DNA of 64,000 bases from assembly GCA_965247375.1 (NCBI GenBank), contig CBDFHU010000072.1, positions 121,232 to 185,231 on the forward strand. Reading direction: 5' to 3'. This DNA is from Arsenicibacter sp965247375 (GTDB taxonomy: Bacteria > Bacteroidota > Bacteroidia > Cytophagales > Spirosomataceae). Below the pieces are notes generated by a model. The model did no database searches. It worked only from the letters and a program-made list of their open reading frames with translations, and was not told where the DNA came from. Made by a program: the position numbers and the translations under genes. Each line of letters begins with the position of its first letter. Position 1 is the stretch's first letter. Below are positions 25,281 to 35,448 of the stretch, one piece after another.

Positions 25281-25838
25281 TTAATTGATTGACATACTAT
25301 ACCGTATATCAATTTTATCCGGTTGTAATACAGCCGTCGGAAATAATGATTTGATCTGACTATAATACCGCTCCGCATCGAGCTTCCGCATAAAATCTCC
25401 CACCTTCAGCTTGTACGTAGGTTGTTTATACGAGAGATACGGATTTAACTCCGGAAAATTCTGATACACCAGCAGTTTTGCGGCTTCGGCACTTTGCCGC
25501 TCATTACCGGTATATACCTGAATCCGGTATCCGGCAGCATACCGGATTGTTTTATTTTTAGCTGCTGATGCGTCCATTACTTCATCCAGCCGCCGGTTTA
25601 CATGTTGTGCTTCGGCACCCATAGACGGAATCACTTTTTTCGATTCCGGTGTGCCGGTAGTACCTTTAGTTTCCGTTTTAACAGGTACAGGTGTATATGC
25701 AGGTCTTACTTCACTCAAATCCTCCGTGTAATCATTGTAATTACCTGTTTTACCTGAATTTGGAACTGATTTAGCTGCGCATCCAAAAAAGCATGCGGCT
25801 ACAGCTACGACTAACAGCCTGTTAACGATACATTTCAT
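25281..25838 (-). CDS. SPOR-domain lipoprotein
   Basis: A 185-residue lipoprotein. Its signal peptide (MKCIVNRLLVVAVAACFFGC) ends with a lipobox-like FFGC. A disordered Thr/Lys/Pro linker (about 22-85) follows, then a helix (AQHVNRRLDEVMDASAAKN) and a C-terminal SPOR domain (about 103-185, YRIQVYTGNERQSAEAAKLL; YKLKVGDFMRKLDAERYYSQ). SPOR domains bind denuded septal peptidoglycan, so the protein may act in cell division or wall remodelling. ATG 25838 was chosen over ATG 25862 because it gives a canonical lipoprotein signal. It is transcribed in the same direction as gmd, 46 bp upstream, and is divergent from murB. Confidence 0.85.
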   Translation of the reverse strand: MKCIVNRLLVVAVAACFFGCAAKSVPNSGKTGNYNDYTEDLSEVRPAYTPVPVKTETKGTTGTPESKKVIPSMGAEAQHVNRRLDEVMDASAAKNKTIRYAAGYRIQVYTGNERQSAEAAKLLVYQNFPELNPYLSYKQPTYKLKVGDFMRKLDAERYYSQIKSLFPTAVLQPDKIDIRYSMSIN

Positions 25839-25954
25839 ATCTATCAAACGAATTGCAAACATAGTAAATATCCAATTACGATTCTGTAATCATCGCCTTG
25901 TTCTGAGGGAAGGGTCTAAATGATTTACTATTTTTGGCCAACTTTTACTGGATT

Positions 25955-26980
25955 ATGCCGACTATACAGACTAATTTCTCCCTCAGGAATTATAATACCT
26001 TCGGAATCGATGCTACAGCCCGGTTTGCGGTTGAGGTACATTCAATTTCAGAACTTCAGATGTTACTGAAGCGCGATGATCTTCATAACATGCCTAAGCT
26101 GGTGCTGGGTGGCGGCAGCAATATACTCTTTACCAAAGATTTTGACGGTCTGGTAATTCTGATGCGTATTGACGGTATCTCTGTGTCTCAACTGTCAGAT
26201 TCAGACTTTTTAGTAAAAGCCGGTGCTGGTGTAAACTGGCATGAATTAGTTATGTTTTGTGTTGAAAATAACTATGCCGGTCTGGAAAATCTCTCGCTTA
26301 TACCCGGTACTGTCGGCGCTGCACCCATGCAGAATATCGGTGCTTATGGCGTTGAGATTGAGCAAGTCTTTGAATCCCTTAGTGCACTTCACATTGAAAC
26401 CGGAGAAATCCGGATGTTTAATCACTCCGATTGCCAGTTTGGTTACCGCGAAAGCGTTTTTAAACATGAACTGAAAGGCCAATACATTATTACTGATGTT
26501 ACGTTCAGGCTATCAAGTATACCGAACTTTCATATTGCTTACGGAGCGATTCAGGATACGTTGACTGAGATGGGCGTTTCGGCCAGTTCGCTTACGATTA
26601 GGAATGTGAGTGATGCAGTGATCCGGATCCGCAGGAGTAAACTACCCGATCCGGCCGATATTGGCAATGCGGGTAGTTTTTTCAAGAATCCTGAAATTCT
26701 AGCCATTCAATATGAACAACTTAAGGAATCCTACCCTAACATGCCTGGTTATCCTACCAGTCCCTCTCTGACAAAAGTGCCTGCCGGGTGGCTTATTGAA
26801 CAAGCAGGCTGGAAAGGATTCCGTAATGGTGATGTGGGTGTGCATGCAAAGCAGGCGCTTGTTTTAGTAAACTACGGTAGTGCCAACGGCGCAGACTTAA
26901 TTAGTCTTGCTAAAGATATTCAGTCTTCTGTTCACCGAAAATTCGGTATCACTATTTCACCTGAGGTTAACTTCTTTTAG
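25955..26980 (+). CDS. murB: UDP-N-acetylmuramate dehydrogenase (MurB)
   Basis: A 341-residue FAD-dependent reductase that converts UDP-GlcNAc-enolpyruvate to UDP-MurNAc in peptidoglycan synthesis. The FAD-binding segment is LVLGGGSNILFTKDFDG (about 50-66), followed by LSLIPGTVGAAPMQNIGAYG (about 113-132). The type I (E. coli-like) layout is shown by the YRESVFK insertion and the proton-donor region GNAGSFFKNP, with a final catalytic glutamate in ISPEVNFF. I start at ATG 25955 (MPTIQTNFSLRNYNTF) rather than an in-frame TTG at 25934, which is part of a TATTTTTG sequence resembling a Bacteroidota -7 promoter box. The gene ends in its own terminator. Confidence 0.97.
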   Translation: MPTIQTNFSLRNYNTFGIDATARFAVEVHSISELQMLLKRDDLHNMPKLVLGGGSNILFTKDFDGLVILMRIDGISVSQLSDSDFLVKAGAGVNWHELVMFCVENNYAGLENLSLIPGTVGAAPMQNIGAYGVEIEQVFESLSALHIETGEIRMFNHSDCQFGYRESVFKHELKGQYIITDVTFRLSSIPNFHIAYGAIQDTLTEMGVSASSLTIRNVSDAVIRIRRSKLPDPADIGNAGSFFKNPEILAIQYEQLKESYPNMPGYPTSPSLTKVPAGWLIEQAGWKGFRNGDVGVHAKQALVLVNYGSANGADLISLAKDIQSSVHRKFGITISPEVNFF

Positions 26981-27000
26981 TTTTTATTCGCTCTTTCAAA

Positions 27001-27032
27001 AAAAAAGGCATAGAATCAACTATGCCTTTTTT
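27001..27032 (+). terminator. Terminator after murB
   Basis: GGCATAG (27007-27013) and CTATGCC (27020-27026) form a stem that extends with the flanking A and T runs, with a 6-nt loop and TTTTTT after it. Confidence 0.9.
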
Positions 27033-27049
27033 AATGTCTTATAAAACAG

Positions 27050-27075
27050 AAAACCCCGCCAGTTGGCGGGGTTTT
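27050..27075 (-). terminator. Terminator of the giant repeat protein gene
   Basis: AAAACCCCGCC (27050-27060) and GGCGGGGTTTT (27065-27075) form a perfect 11-bp stem with a 4-nt loop. It stands 17 bp beyond the stop codon of the minus-strand gene and back to back with the murB terminator. Confidence 0.9.
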
Positions 27076-27092
27076 CCTATTGGTAAGGTTAA

Positions 27093-30000
27093 TTATTGAC
27101 GGATAACTTTAACCGTTTTAACCTTCGACGGCGTGATTACCTGCAGGAAGTACATACCAGCCGAGCGACCCAGACCTAATGTCTGACGTTCTACTGAGTT
27201 TGCTTTTTCTACAGCGATTTCACTTACTGAAGCACCTTGACCATCAGTCATGCGCAGTTGCAGACGCTGACCTTCAGCACCACGTACTTCAACTTCAACC
27301 TTGTCGCTCAGAGTTGGGTTACCCAGAACCGTTACATCCAGAGCATCAGCAGCTGTAGCTTCGCGACCTGCACCATCTTTACGCTGGCAAGGGGATGTTA
27401 CTACAATCTGAGCTGTTGCTAAGATAGCACCAGTTTGTGTATTACGCTGACGAGCATTGATAGTAAACGTGTTATTATCAAAGTTGTTCAAGTCAAGCGT
27501 TTCTGAGCAAGCCTGTGTCCATGGAGTGATACCGATACTCATGAATTCAATCACTGAGTTAGGATCAACTACACCACCAGCCGGGATGAAGTTAACTACG
27601 TGCGGTGTTGTACCTGGGTTACAAGTGAATGTAGCACCTACGGCAAACGGAGCACCAGTTAATACATATGGCTGACCACATACTGTGATTGTGTTACCAG
27701 TCGCAGTTGTAGTGCTTGTCGGAGGAGGAGTTACTGTACCACCACCTGAGCACTGAGCGCTATAGTCAAACGTGAAGATAGATGACATCACACCGCTCTG
27801 ACGAACCTGCAGTTGAACAGGCTTACGTTCTGCGAACACACCAGCATCAAGAATCAGAGGCTGAGCCGAAGGCTGGAAGTTAGTTACTAACAGGATACGA
27901 CCGTCGATTGCAGTACCGTCACCACCAACTGTGTTGATTGTGATCTGACGAGTTGTACAGTTGATCGATGCACCTGTGATTGCCAACGCCTGACCAGTAC
28001 CACACACTGCAGAGAATGTTGTAGTCTGAGCAATGTTTGAGCAACCTGCAGTTGTCCCTGTTACACTGATTACACCTGGCGTAGTTACTGTGATTGTTGG
28101 TGTTGTTGCACCATTGCTCCACAGATAGCTAGAAGCACCAGACGCTGTCAATGTAGCACCTGTTACGACTCCACTTGTTACGCAGATCTTACCGTCACCG
28201 GCAATCGATACGTTCGGTGAAGTATTGAATGTTACTGTTACCGGAGTAGCAGTTCCTTCAACGCCATTTACAACGCAGACTACATTCAGTGAAACAGGAC
28301 CAGCTACCGGGCTTTCAACCGAGTATGTTGGCTGGTTGAACGAAGCGTTGCCACGGTTGAAACGTGGAGTACCTGTTGCGCAATTCGCTGTTAACAGAAC
28401 ATTCTGACCTAAACATGCCTGCAGGTTTGTACCTGGAGTCACTGAAGGAGCAGCCGGCAGCGGAGTTACAGTTACTGTAGTCTGACCCGATGCTGAGCAA
28501 CCTGCCAGAGACGTTACTGTTACACTGTATACACCACCTGTTTGTGTAGAGATTGTCGGTGTTGTTGCACCTGTGCTCCACACATACGTTGCACCACCTG
28601 AAGCAGTCAGAACTGCTGTCTGGCCTTGTACGATGTTCGTGTTACCTGAGATCGCTACAACTGGTGAAGAACCAGCTACTACCGTTGCGCTAGCCAGAGC
28701 CGTACAGCCTGAAGCGTTCGTTACGATTACGTTATAAACGCCCGGAGCCTGAACTGTGATTGACTGAACATTACCGGCACCGTTGTTCCATACATAGCTT
28801 GAACCGCCTGATGAAGTCAGTACTACGCTACCACCAGGGCAAAGTGTCGCCGAAGATGGTGTAATGTTAGCGATAAAGTTACAAGCCTGAACTGTAACCG
28901 GCGTTCCACCTGTGCTGACCATACCACGGCAAGTACCGTTAGAGCAAGCACCGTAATATGTAGTGTTTACTGTTGGATTAACTACCAGTGAGCCTGTAGC
29001 TGAGCGTCCTGCTTCAACTGTGCCCGCAGCATCTGTATAGAAGATAACTTGCGAACCAGCCGGACAACCGAATGCCGTCAGTGTTACTGACGCACCTGCT
29101 GCTACAGGGTTTGGCAGAGCCTGGATTGATGGAACACCACTTGGCATTGGCAGAACTGTTACTGCTTGAGCTGTCGTACGTTGACTTGTACATCCGTTAA
29201 GTGTACATGTCGCATCGTAGTTTGTAGAAGCAGAAGGCGATACAGTAATTGAGTTACCAGTACCAACCAATGTATTTGTTGTAGCAATGTACCAGTTAAC
29301 TGTACCACCAACACAACCACTTACTGATAATGCAGTTGATGTACCAGCGCAAATTGCGTTTGGTAAAGCTGCAATATTAGTTGGAGCAGGTGTTGCCACA
29401 CGGCTATTGAACGCAGTCGTTGAAACAGGGCCTAAACATGTTGGCGTTGTAGCACACTGTGCCAATACTGTGTAAGAAGCGCGATCAGTTGTCTCAATAG
29501 TAATGTTATTACCAGAACCTGTTGGCGTAAATGCACCACCTACTACTGTATATGATACATATGTTCCCGTAGGACAAGCTAAAGAGCCAATTGCATTGCC
29601 TTGGTTATTGTTACATGTTGCAGCAAAACCACTTACTGTAACTGACGCTGTCGGAGCATCTGTGATATTCAGCGAGAAGCTGGATACCAGTGTGCTTGTG
29701 CAGCCCGCAGTTGTTTGGCAAGCTAAGGTTACAGTATAAACACCTGTCGGAATACCATCAGTTGGCAATGTACCCACTAATGTATTCGATGAAGTTCCTG
29801 AAGAACCACCACCGCTGATACCACCAACTGCACCTGTGTTCGTCACTGAAATACCACCAGATATAGTACCTTGACCAGGGATAAACACGCTAGTACAACC
29901 AGCAATTGTCAGTGAAACCGGTGTATTACGGCAAATCGTCAGAGTTTGAGCTGAATTACCTGTTACATTCGAGATCGTGTTACCGCTAGCAGAAGCTGTG

Positions 30001-33000
30001 ATTGTTGCGTTTGCAGGCGCAGCATTTACAGTTACAGAGAACGTTTTCACTTCACTCACACATCCTGATGAGTTCTGGCAAGCAATTGTATAGCTACCTA
30101 CACCTGTTGCGCTAGAAGCAATTGTATAAACACCAGCCGTTGCTGTAGTATTACCTGCAGCCGTTGTTCCAGCGATACGACCACCGATTAGTATAGTACC
30201 TGTTGGACAATTAGCAGATACCGAGATCGGACCTGTACCCTGACATGCAACGTATGTTGCAGCAGGAGTCGGAGCAGCTGGTGTCGGGTTAACCGTTACA
30301 GTAAATGCAGTAGGTACCAAACTTCTACAGCCTGTTACCGGATCCTGACATACTACTGTATAAGCATATGCAGTAGTAGTAGCAGCAGTAAATACAGCAG
30401 AATAAGATGCAAACGTATCTGTTGTGCCACCACCAATTGTTGAACCACCGCCTATTGTACTAGTATTAGTACCAGGAATACCTGTGAATGGAGGGTTGTT
30501 AACATTTGATGTTGAAATCGGCAGTGAACTTACAAGACAGTTAGTCTGAATTGCAAGCGTCTGACCTGAACAGATTGTTGCAGATGAGCCAGTTACCAGC
30601 GAACCTGCTCCTGATGTCACGAGTGTCAGTGAAGCATTGATTGGAGCAGGATTAACCGTTACACTAAAGCTGTAAATATCACTTGAACAACCTGTTGCAT
30701 TAACACAAGCTAATGTATAGCTACCCGTACCTGTACCACCTGCACCTGTTCCAATTGAGAATACATCACCAGTCAATGTACCTGACGCAGTTGTGCCTGA
30801 GATCTTGGCTGCAGCTAACGTACCTGTTGTACCACAGTTACCTGTAATACTGATCGGACCTGATCCCTGACAAACAGTGATGCTCGGCAATGTACCGATT
30901 GAAGCAACCGGTGCAGCATTTCCAGGCGTAGGGTTTACAGTAACGGCCAGACTAGACACAGCCGTGCTCGAGCAGCCTGCTGTATTGGTACATACGAATG
31001 TGTACACGTAAGTCTGAGTAGTTGTAGCTGTAAACACACCTGTGTAAGATGCAAACGTAGTTACCGTACCAGATGTACTACCTGTACTACCACCATTTGT
31101 TACTGTACCTGCATTACCAGATCCATTTCCTGTCAAGATAGGATTTGGTGTACCAGATGTGCTGTTAACTGTTGAAACAATCGGACAGTTTGTATTAATT
31201 ACTAATGTCCGGCCAGAACATACTGTTACAGCATTTACATTTTGAGAGGTAACACCACCTGCTATTGTAGTAAAGGCAGCAACTGGTGCAGCTTCAACAA
31301 TTGTCAGGCTTTTCGTTGCTGGACTAACTGCAGTACAAGAACCGTTGAAACATGTAGCTGAGTAGTTGAACACACCTGTTGCACCAGCAGCGATTGTAGC
31401 TGTTACCGTGCGTGTCCCCGTCCCTGTCAGTGTCATTGCACCAGTGTAAGCAACACCTGCAGTTTGACCTGTTGGACAAGTTACAATTGCAACATATGGA
31501 TTCGGACTCTGACATACAGTCGAAGGAGCTGTTGTTGAAGCGAAACCTGTCGGCGACGGTGTTGTTGGCTGAGCTACAACTGAAACCGTTAAGCTTGTTA
31601 CAGCCGTGCTTGAACACCCTAAAGTATTAACACACGCAAATGTGTAAACTAATGGCGATGATGTTGTAGCTGTGAATGTAGCTGCAAACGTTGCAAAGCC
31701 ATTGGTTACTGAATCAGGTGTTGTTGTACCGCCACCAGTTACAGCTGTACCTGAACCACCAGTAGTTGTCCCACTGAATGGAGGATTAGTACCTGTGGTA
31801 CCAGTTACTGTACCTGTATTGATCAGACAGTCAGTCTTAACAGTTAATGTACTGTTCGCACAAACAGTCACTGCCGCACCACTTGATGCACTAGCAAGTA
31901 CTGGAGAAGGCACACCACCTGTTACTGTCAGTGAAGGTACATTCGGTACAGGATTAACTGTCAATGTTGCAGTAATCGGTGCACTTGAACAACCTGAAGC
32001 ATTTGTACAAACAACAGTATACGTCAACGATGTAATTGCTGTATAGCTTGCTGTATTTACAGTCAATGTACTACCAGTATATGAGCTAGCTCCGCTGAAA
32101 ACAGCAGAAGAAGACACACAGTTTGTTGTCAGACTTGCCACTGTTCCGGCACATACTGTCTGAGCAGCAATTGGTGTTGGTTGTGCAGGAGTCGGATTAA
32201 CCGTTACTGTCAGACTAGTTACAGATAAGCTAGGACATCCTGAAGCGTTTGTACAGTTGAATGTATAAACGTAAGGAGATGTAGTAGCGCTTGCAAAAAC
32301 TGCACTGAATGAAGCAAATGTAGTACTTGCAGGAGATGCAGTAGCTGAGCTACCACCTGTTGTACCACCTACTCCAGCACCAGAATCGCTGTTGCTGCCA
32401 CCAGTATTGATGCCAGTGAAGCCTGGAGCTTGAACCTGTCCGCTACCTGCGTTTACAGAACTGATTACACAATCTGTATTTACAGTTAATACTTTACCTA
32501 CACAAACTGATACTGCACCGCCTTGGCCGGCAAGAATTGGAGAAGCAGTAGGAGTACTGCCAACTACCGTCAGAGCAGGCGTATTTGGAGCAGGAACGAT
32601 TGTGAAGCTATATGTTGTAGCAACACTTGTACATGAGGCTGTACCGCAAAGACCTGTGAAGCTATAAACACCTGAACCACCAGCTGCAATCGTATAAGCA
32701 CCTGTACCAGTCAGACCAGTACCTGATCCGCTGTTAGTAGCATATAATGTACTGCCAGTTGGACATGTAAACGCAAAACGACGAACCGTATTCGATTGAC
32801 AAAGTGTAGTCGATGTCAAAGCTAAGCCACCAGCAAAGCTACCTACTGTTGGTTTAACAGGAACCGGATTTACCGTTACAGACAACGTTGTTGCAAATGG
32901 ACTTGAACATCCAAACTGCGTATTAGAGCACGTGAATGTATACACAAACGTCTGAGTAACTGTTGTGCTGAACGGAGTTTCTGATGCAAACGTAGCATAG

Positions 33001-34874
33001 CCTAATGTTGTAGCTGAGCTACCAGGCGTAGTACCACTACCATTACCCACACCAACTCCGCCGTTGTCAACCGCAGTCAAACCAGTTGTACCACCCAATA
33101 ATGGTGGATTACCCTGACCTGATGTTTGATTAGTGACAGAAGAGATCAAGCAGTTTGTAACAATGCTCAGTGAGCTGCCTGAACAGATCGAAATGCTACC
33201 AGCATACGTTGACGCACCAATTGTAGTTGATGCTACCGTCGTACCTGTGCTACTTACTGTCAGAGAAACCGGAGCAGGAGCAGGGTTAACTACAATTGTA
33301 TATGTAGTTACCGGTCCGATACATCCTGATGAATTCTGGCAAGCTACAGAGTAGCTGCCAGCTTGAGCCGTTGTTGCAGCACCATTCGCCAGATAAGGGT
33401 TCGAAAGAACGCTAAACGCGGTAGAGCTTAAACCAAAACCTGTACCTTTAGCTAACGTTGTAAACCCTATAGGGCAGTTTACAGACAGTGAATATGTGTT
33501 TGTCGCACACACTGTGTAAAGCGGACCAGCACCCGCCGATGAGGCTACTGTAGCAGACTCTGTCGGTGTTGGGTTAACAGCTAACGTCAGGCTTGCTACG
33601 TTCGTGCTTGAACAACCGTTGCTTGCAACACATGGAATTGAGTAAACAAACGGTGAGCCGGCTGCAGTCGTGATATTCGTTGGAATTGTGAATATCGTAA
33701 CACCAGGAGCGCCCGCAGCTGTTGTGCTTGTTGTTGCGCCGATGATAGTTGTTCCGCCAGGACCTGAAACATAAATAACAGGATCATTAGGAATAACAGC
33801 AGTCGTTGATGGCGAAGCAGCCACACAACCTGAAATACTCAACGCAAGTGATGTACCCTGGCAAATTGTGCCTGAAGTACCTGCTGTTGTTGACGTCGCA
33901 TCAATAACAACACCATTCAGGTTACCTGTTGCTGCTGCAATTGTTACAGAAGGACCAACTGTCGGAGCAACTGTGTTGTATGTGATAGGAGCAGTCGCTG
34001 TGTTAGAACAACCTGCAGCACTAACAACCGTTACATTGATACTTCCAGTAAAATTCTGACCAGCAACATAAGGAAGTGTTACAACATTATCTGCGGAAGT
34101 AAATGTACCAATACCACCACCACCACCAAATGTGTAGGTGTAGCTACTACCACCGGTAGCATTTGCCGTATATGAAACTGCACCACTGGCACAAGTTACA
34201 GTACCTGAGGTCGGAACGAAAGCAACAGAGACATTATTGACTGTCAGATCAGCCGTAGCTAATGCCGAGCAACCAGATGCATTGGTTACAACCAGTGAAT
34301 ACGTCTGAATACCTGAGGCAGCCGCAGACGTAGTAACATTCAGAACATTTGTTGGCGTTGGTGTTACCAACGACAGAAAACCTGGACCGGACGCACTTTG
34401 GATCGTCAGGTCTGAAGGTACAGTAATTGAGGCAGAACTACCGGCACAAATAGCGGCAGGCGTAACAGTTGTACTTACCGGCGTCTGGATTGACGGGTAT
34501 ACGCCAATTGTCAGAGATGCGGTACTAGATGTACCATTAGAGAAGTAGCCTGTCGCCTGAACAACTAATGTTGACGATGTAGTCACACCAGGGAGGGTGT
34601 ATGTACCATTAAACCCTACACCTGATCCGTTAAACTGTGGTTGTACAATCCCGTTCAGTACAGGAGAGTAAACGACAGCCGTCACAGTTGTTGGGTTTGT
34701 TGTCTGGATTGATGGCACGATTGTAATCGTCGTTCCACCACAAGCTGCAGTCAAATTAGAACCACCTGTAAGAGATAGGCTCGTAATTGAGTTCTGTGCC
34801 TGTACCACTCCATACCCACCCAGCATAAGCAATAGCCAAACGGTTATCTTAGCTAAGTATAATCGTGAAGACAT
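27093..34874 (-). CDS. Giant repeat-containing secreted surface protein with T9SS sorting domain
   Basis: A 2593-residue protein. The signal peptide is near MSSRLYLAKITVWLLLMLGG and ends at VVQAQ. The mature part is almost entirely Ser/Thr/Gly/Val-rich beta sandwich-like modules with paired cysteines, typified by CSGRTLVINTNC and YVYTFVCTNTAGCSS and ending in VTVNPTP. Seven such modules recur every 213-227 residues. Near residues 1950-2300 are PKD/Ig-like modules (SYVWNNGAGNVQSITV; YVWSTGATTPTI), then one divergent copy of the CxTRQ module found in the gene at 37 kb. The last 85 residues (VTVLGNPTLSDKVEVEVRGA onwards) are a T9SS type A sorting domain. Likely an adhesin or surface-layer-like protein; function unproven. 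ATG 34874 is preferred to TTG 34883. Codon use is richer in T/A-ending codons than neighbouring genes. Confidence 0.88.
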   Translation of the reverse strand: MSSRLYLAKITVWLLLMLGGYGVVQAQNSITSLSLTGGSNLTAACGGTTITIVPSIQTTNPTTVTAVVYSPVLNGIVQPQFNGSGVGFNGTYTLPGVTTSSTLVVQATGYFSNGTSSTASLTIGVYPSIQTPVSTTVTPAAICAGSSASITVPSDLTIQSASGPGFLSLVTPTPTNVLNVTTSAAASGIQTYSLVVTNASGCSALATADLTVNNVSVAFVPTSGTVTCASGAVSYTANATGGSSYTYTFGGGGGIGTFTSADNVVTLPYVAGQNFTGSINVTVVSAAGCSNTATAPITYNTVAPTVGPSVTIAAATGNLNGVVIDATSTTAGTSGTICQGTSLALSISGCVAASPSTTAVIPNDPVIYVSGPGGTTIIGATTSTTAAGAPGVTIFTIPTNITTAAGSPFVYSIPCVASNGCSSTNVASLTLAVNPTPTESATVASSAGAGPLYTVCATNTYSLSVNCPIGFTTLAKGTGFGLSSTAFSVLSNPYLANGAATTAQAGSYSVACQNSSGCIGPVTTYTIVVNPAPAPVSLTVSSTGTTVASTTIGASTYAGSISICSGSSLSIVTNCLISSVTNQTSGQGNPPLLGGTTGLTAVDNGGVGVGNGSGTTPGSSATTLGYATFASETPFSTTVTQTFVYTFTCSNTQFGCSSPFATTLSVTVNPVPVKPTVGSFAGGLALTSTTLCQSNTVRRFAFTCPTGSTLYATNSGSGTGLTGTGAYTIAAGGSGVYSFTGLCGTASCTSVATTYSFTIVPAPNTPALTVVGSTPTASPILAGQGGAVSVCVGKVLTVNTDCVISSVNAGSGQVQAPGFTGINTGGSNSDSGAGVGGTTGGSSATASPASTTFASFSAVFASATTSPYVYTFNCTNASGCPSLSVTSLTVTVNPTPAQPTPIAAQTVCAGTVASLTTNCVSSSAVFSGASSYTGSTLTVNTASYTAITSLTYTVVCTNASGCSSAPITATLTVNPVPNVPSLTVTGGVPSPVLASASSGAAVTVCANSTLTVKTDCLINTGTVTGTTGTNPPFSGTTTGGSGTAVTGGGTTTPDSVTNGFATFAATFTATTSSPLVYTFACVNTLGCSSTAVTSLTVSVVAQPTTPSPTGFASTTAPSTVCQSPNPYVAIVTCPTGQTAGVAYTGAMTLTGTGTRTVTATIAAGATGVFNYSATCFNGSCTAVSPATKSLTIVEAAPVAAFTTIAGGVTSQNVNAVTVCSGRTLVINTNCPIVSTVNSTSGTPNPILTGNGSGNAGTVTNGGSTGSTSGTVTTFASYTGVFTATTTQTYVYTFVCTNTAGCSSTAVSSLAVTVNPTPGNAAPVASIGTLPSITVCQGSGPISITGNCGTTGTLAAAKISGTTASGTLTGDVFSIGTGAGGTGTGSYTLACVNATGCSSDIYSFSVTVNPAPINASLTLVTSGAGSLVTGSSATICSGQTLAIQTNCLVSSLPISTSNVNNPPFTGIPGTNTSTIGGGSTIGGGTTDTFASYSAVFTAATTTAYAYTVVCQDPVTGCRSLVPTAFTVTVNPTPAAPTPAATYVACQGTGPISVSANCPTGTILIGGRIAGTTAAGNTTATAGVYTIASSATGVGSYTIACQNSSGCVSEVKTFSVTVNAAPANATITASASGNTISNVTGNSAQTLTICRNTPVSLTIAGCTSVFIPGQGTISGGISVTNTGAVGGISGGGSSGTSSNTLVGTLPTDGIPTGVYTVTLACQTTAGCTSTLVSSFSLNITDAPTASVTVSGFAATCNNNQGNAIGSLACPTGTYVSYTVVGGAFTPTGSGNNITIETTDRASYTVLAQCATTPTCLGPVSTTAFNSRVATPAPTNIAALPNAICAGTSTALSVSGCVGGTVNWYIATTNTLVGTGNSITVSPSASTNYDATCTLNGCTSQRTTAQAVTVLPMPSGVPSIQALPNPVAAGASVTLTAFGCPAGSQVIFYTDAAGTVEAGRSATGSLVVNPTVNTTYYGACSNGTCRGMVSTGGTPVTVQACNFIANITPSSATLCPGGSVVLTSSGGSSYVWNNGAGNVQSITVQAPGVYNVIVTNASGCTALASATVVAGSSPVVAISGNTNIVQGQTAVLTASGGATYVWSTGATTPTISTQTGGVYSVTVTSLAGCSASGQTTVTVTPLPAAPSVTPGTNLQACLGQNVLLTANCATGTPRFNRGNASFNQPTYSVESPVAGPVSLNVVCVVNGVEGTATPVTVTFNTSPNVSIAGDGKICVTSGVVTGATLTASGASSYLWSNGATTPTITVTTPGVISVTGTTAGCSNIAQTTTFSAVCGTGQALAITGASINCTTRQITINTVGGDGTAIDGRILLVTNFQPSAQPLILDAGVFAERKPVQLQVRQSGVMSSIFTFDYSAQCSGGGTVTPPPTSTTTATGNTITVCGQPYVLTGAPFAVGATFTCNPGTTPHVVNFIPAGGVVDPNSVIEFMSIGITPWTQACSETLDLNNFDNNTFTINARQRNTQTGAILATAQIVVTSPCQRKDGAGREATAADALDVTVLGNPTLSDKVEVEVRGAEGQRLQLRMTDGQGASVSEIAVEKANSVERQTLGLGRSAGMYFLQVITPSKVKTVKVIRQ
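29931..33863 (-). repeat. Seven Cys-anchored coding modules in the giant protein
   Basis: The first cysteine codon of each module lies at 33861, 33183, 32502, 31860, 31218, 30570 and 29931 (left coordinate), so the spacing is 678, 681, 642, 642, 648 and 639 bp, all multiples of three. The module core reads C-x-G-x-x-L-x-I-x-T-N/D-C in the best copies; the first and last copies are more divergent (CQGTSLALSISGC, CRNTPVSLTIAGC). A second, shorter cysteine module alternates between them. Confidence 0.85.
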
Positions 34875-35448
34875 AAACAGCAATTAAGTGTTTAAAATAG
34901 ATTTTGTTTGTGAATTAGCGTGATCAGGCTTTGGGGCCTGATTTACCGGTTTTTTCTGAACCGTAACGGGTTGGCGGGTGCCATAGCTTTTAAGCAGATT
35001 TCCTGCTTCATTTCAACAGAGAGCTTCAGTGAATGCGAATAGGTTTACAGACAGTGGTTAAATCATAGGCGAAACGGTGTTAGGGTTAATGTTTAACAAT
35101 AAAAGACGTACAAAAGGCAAACAACCTACAATTCGAATAGACTTTTTTTTCTCCATGAACGTTATATGCACATTTAGCACAATCTCACATCGGGATGCAA
35201 ATAAAAAAAAACTGTTTGAATTATAAGCGAATTTCTGGCTGGTATTGAAAATTTTTTAACAAAGTCGTCGTTACACATAAACTATATATATTAAGTATAC
35301 CATCTGATATACCCTTTCTATATAACCAGTGGTTTTGACTTCTTTATGATGTTATTATTTTTCAATTGCCGGAAATTTAATGAATGTGCTCTTGTAAGCA
35401 CAAATGACTTTTTATAGGATCAAGCCTTGCTGCCGGATAAAAATAATC
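34875..35448. other. 574-bp AT-rich non-coding gap upstream of the giant gene
   Basis: No gene is visible here. It must contain the promoter and leader of the giant gene and the 3' end of the thioredoxin-like gene's downstream region. I see one small stem, ATCAGGC (34923-34929) with GCCTGAT (34936-34942), inside the likely leader of the giant gene, and several A/T runs, but no CAAAnnTA (minus-strand -7 box) and no obvious terminator. Confidence 0.5.

Noticed and set aside
27237..34059. Many open frames on the plus strand in the giant gene
   Set aside because: They are antisense shadows of a repetitive Thr/Val/Ser-rich sequence and have Pro/Val-rich low complexity without starts or motifs.
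34923..34942. Riboswitch-like stem in the leader of the giant gene
   Set aside because: Only a single 7-bp stem is visible; no conserved riboswitch core or T-run terminator was seen.
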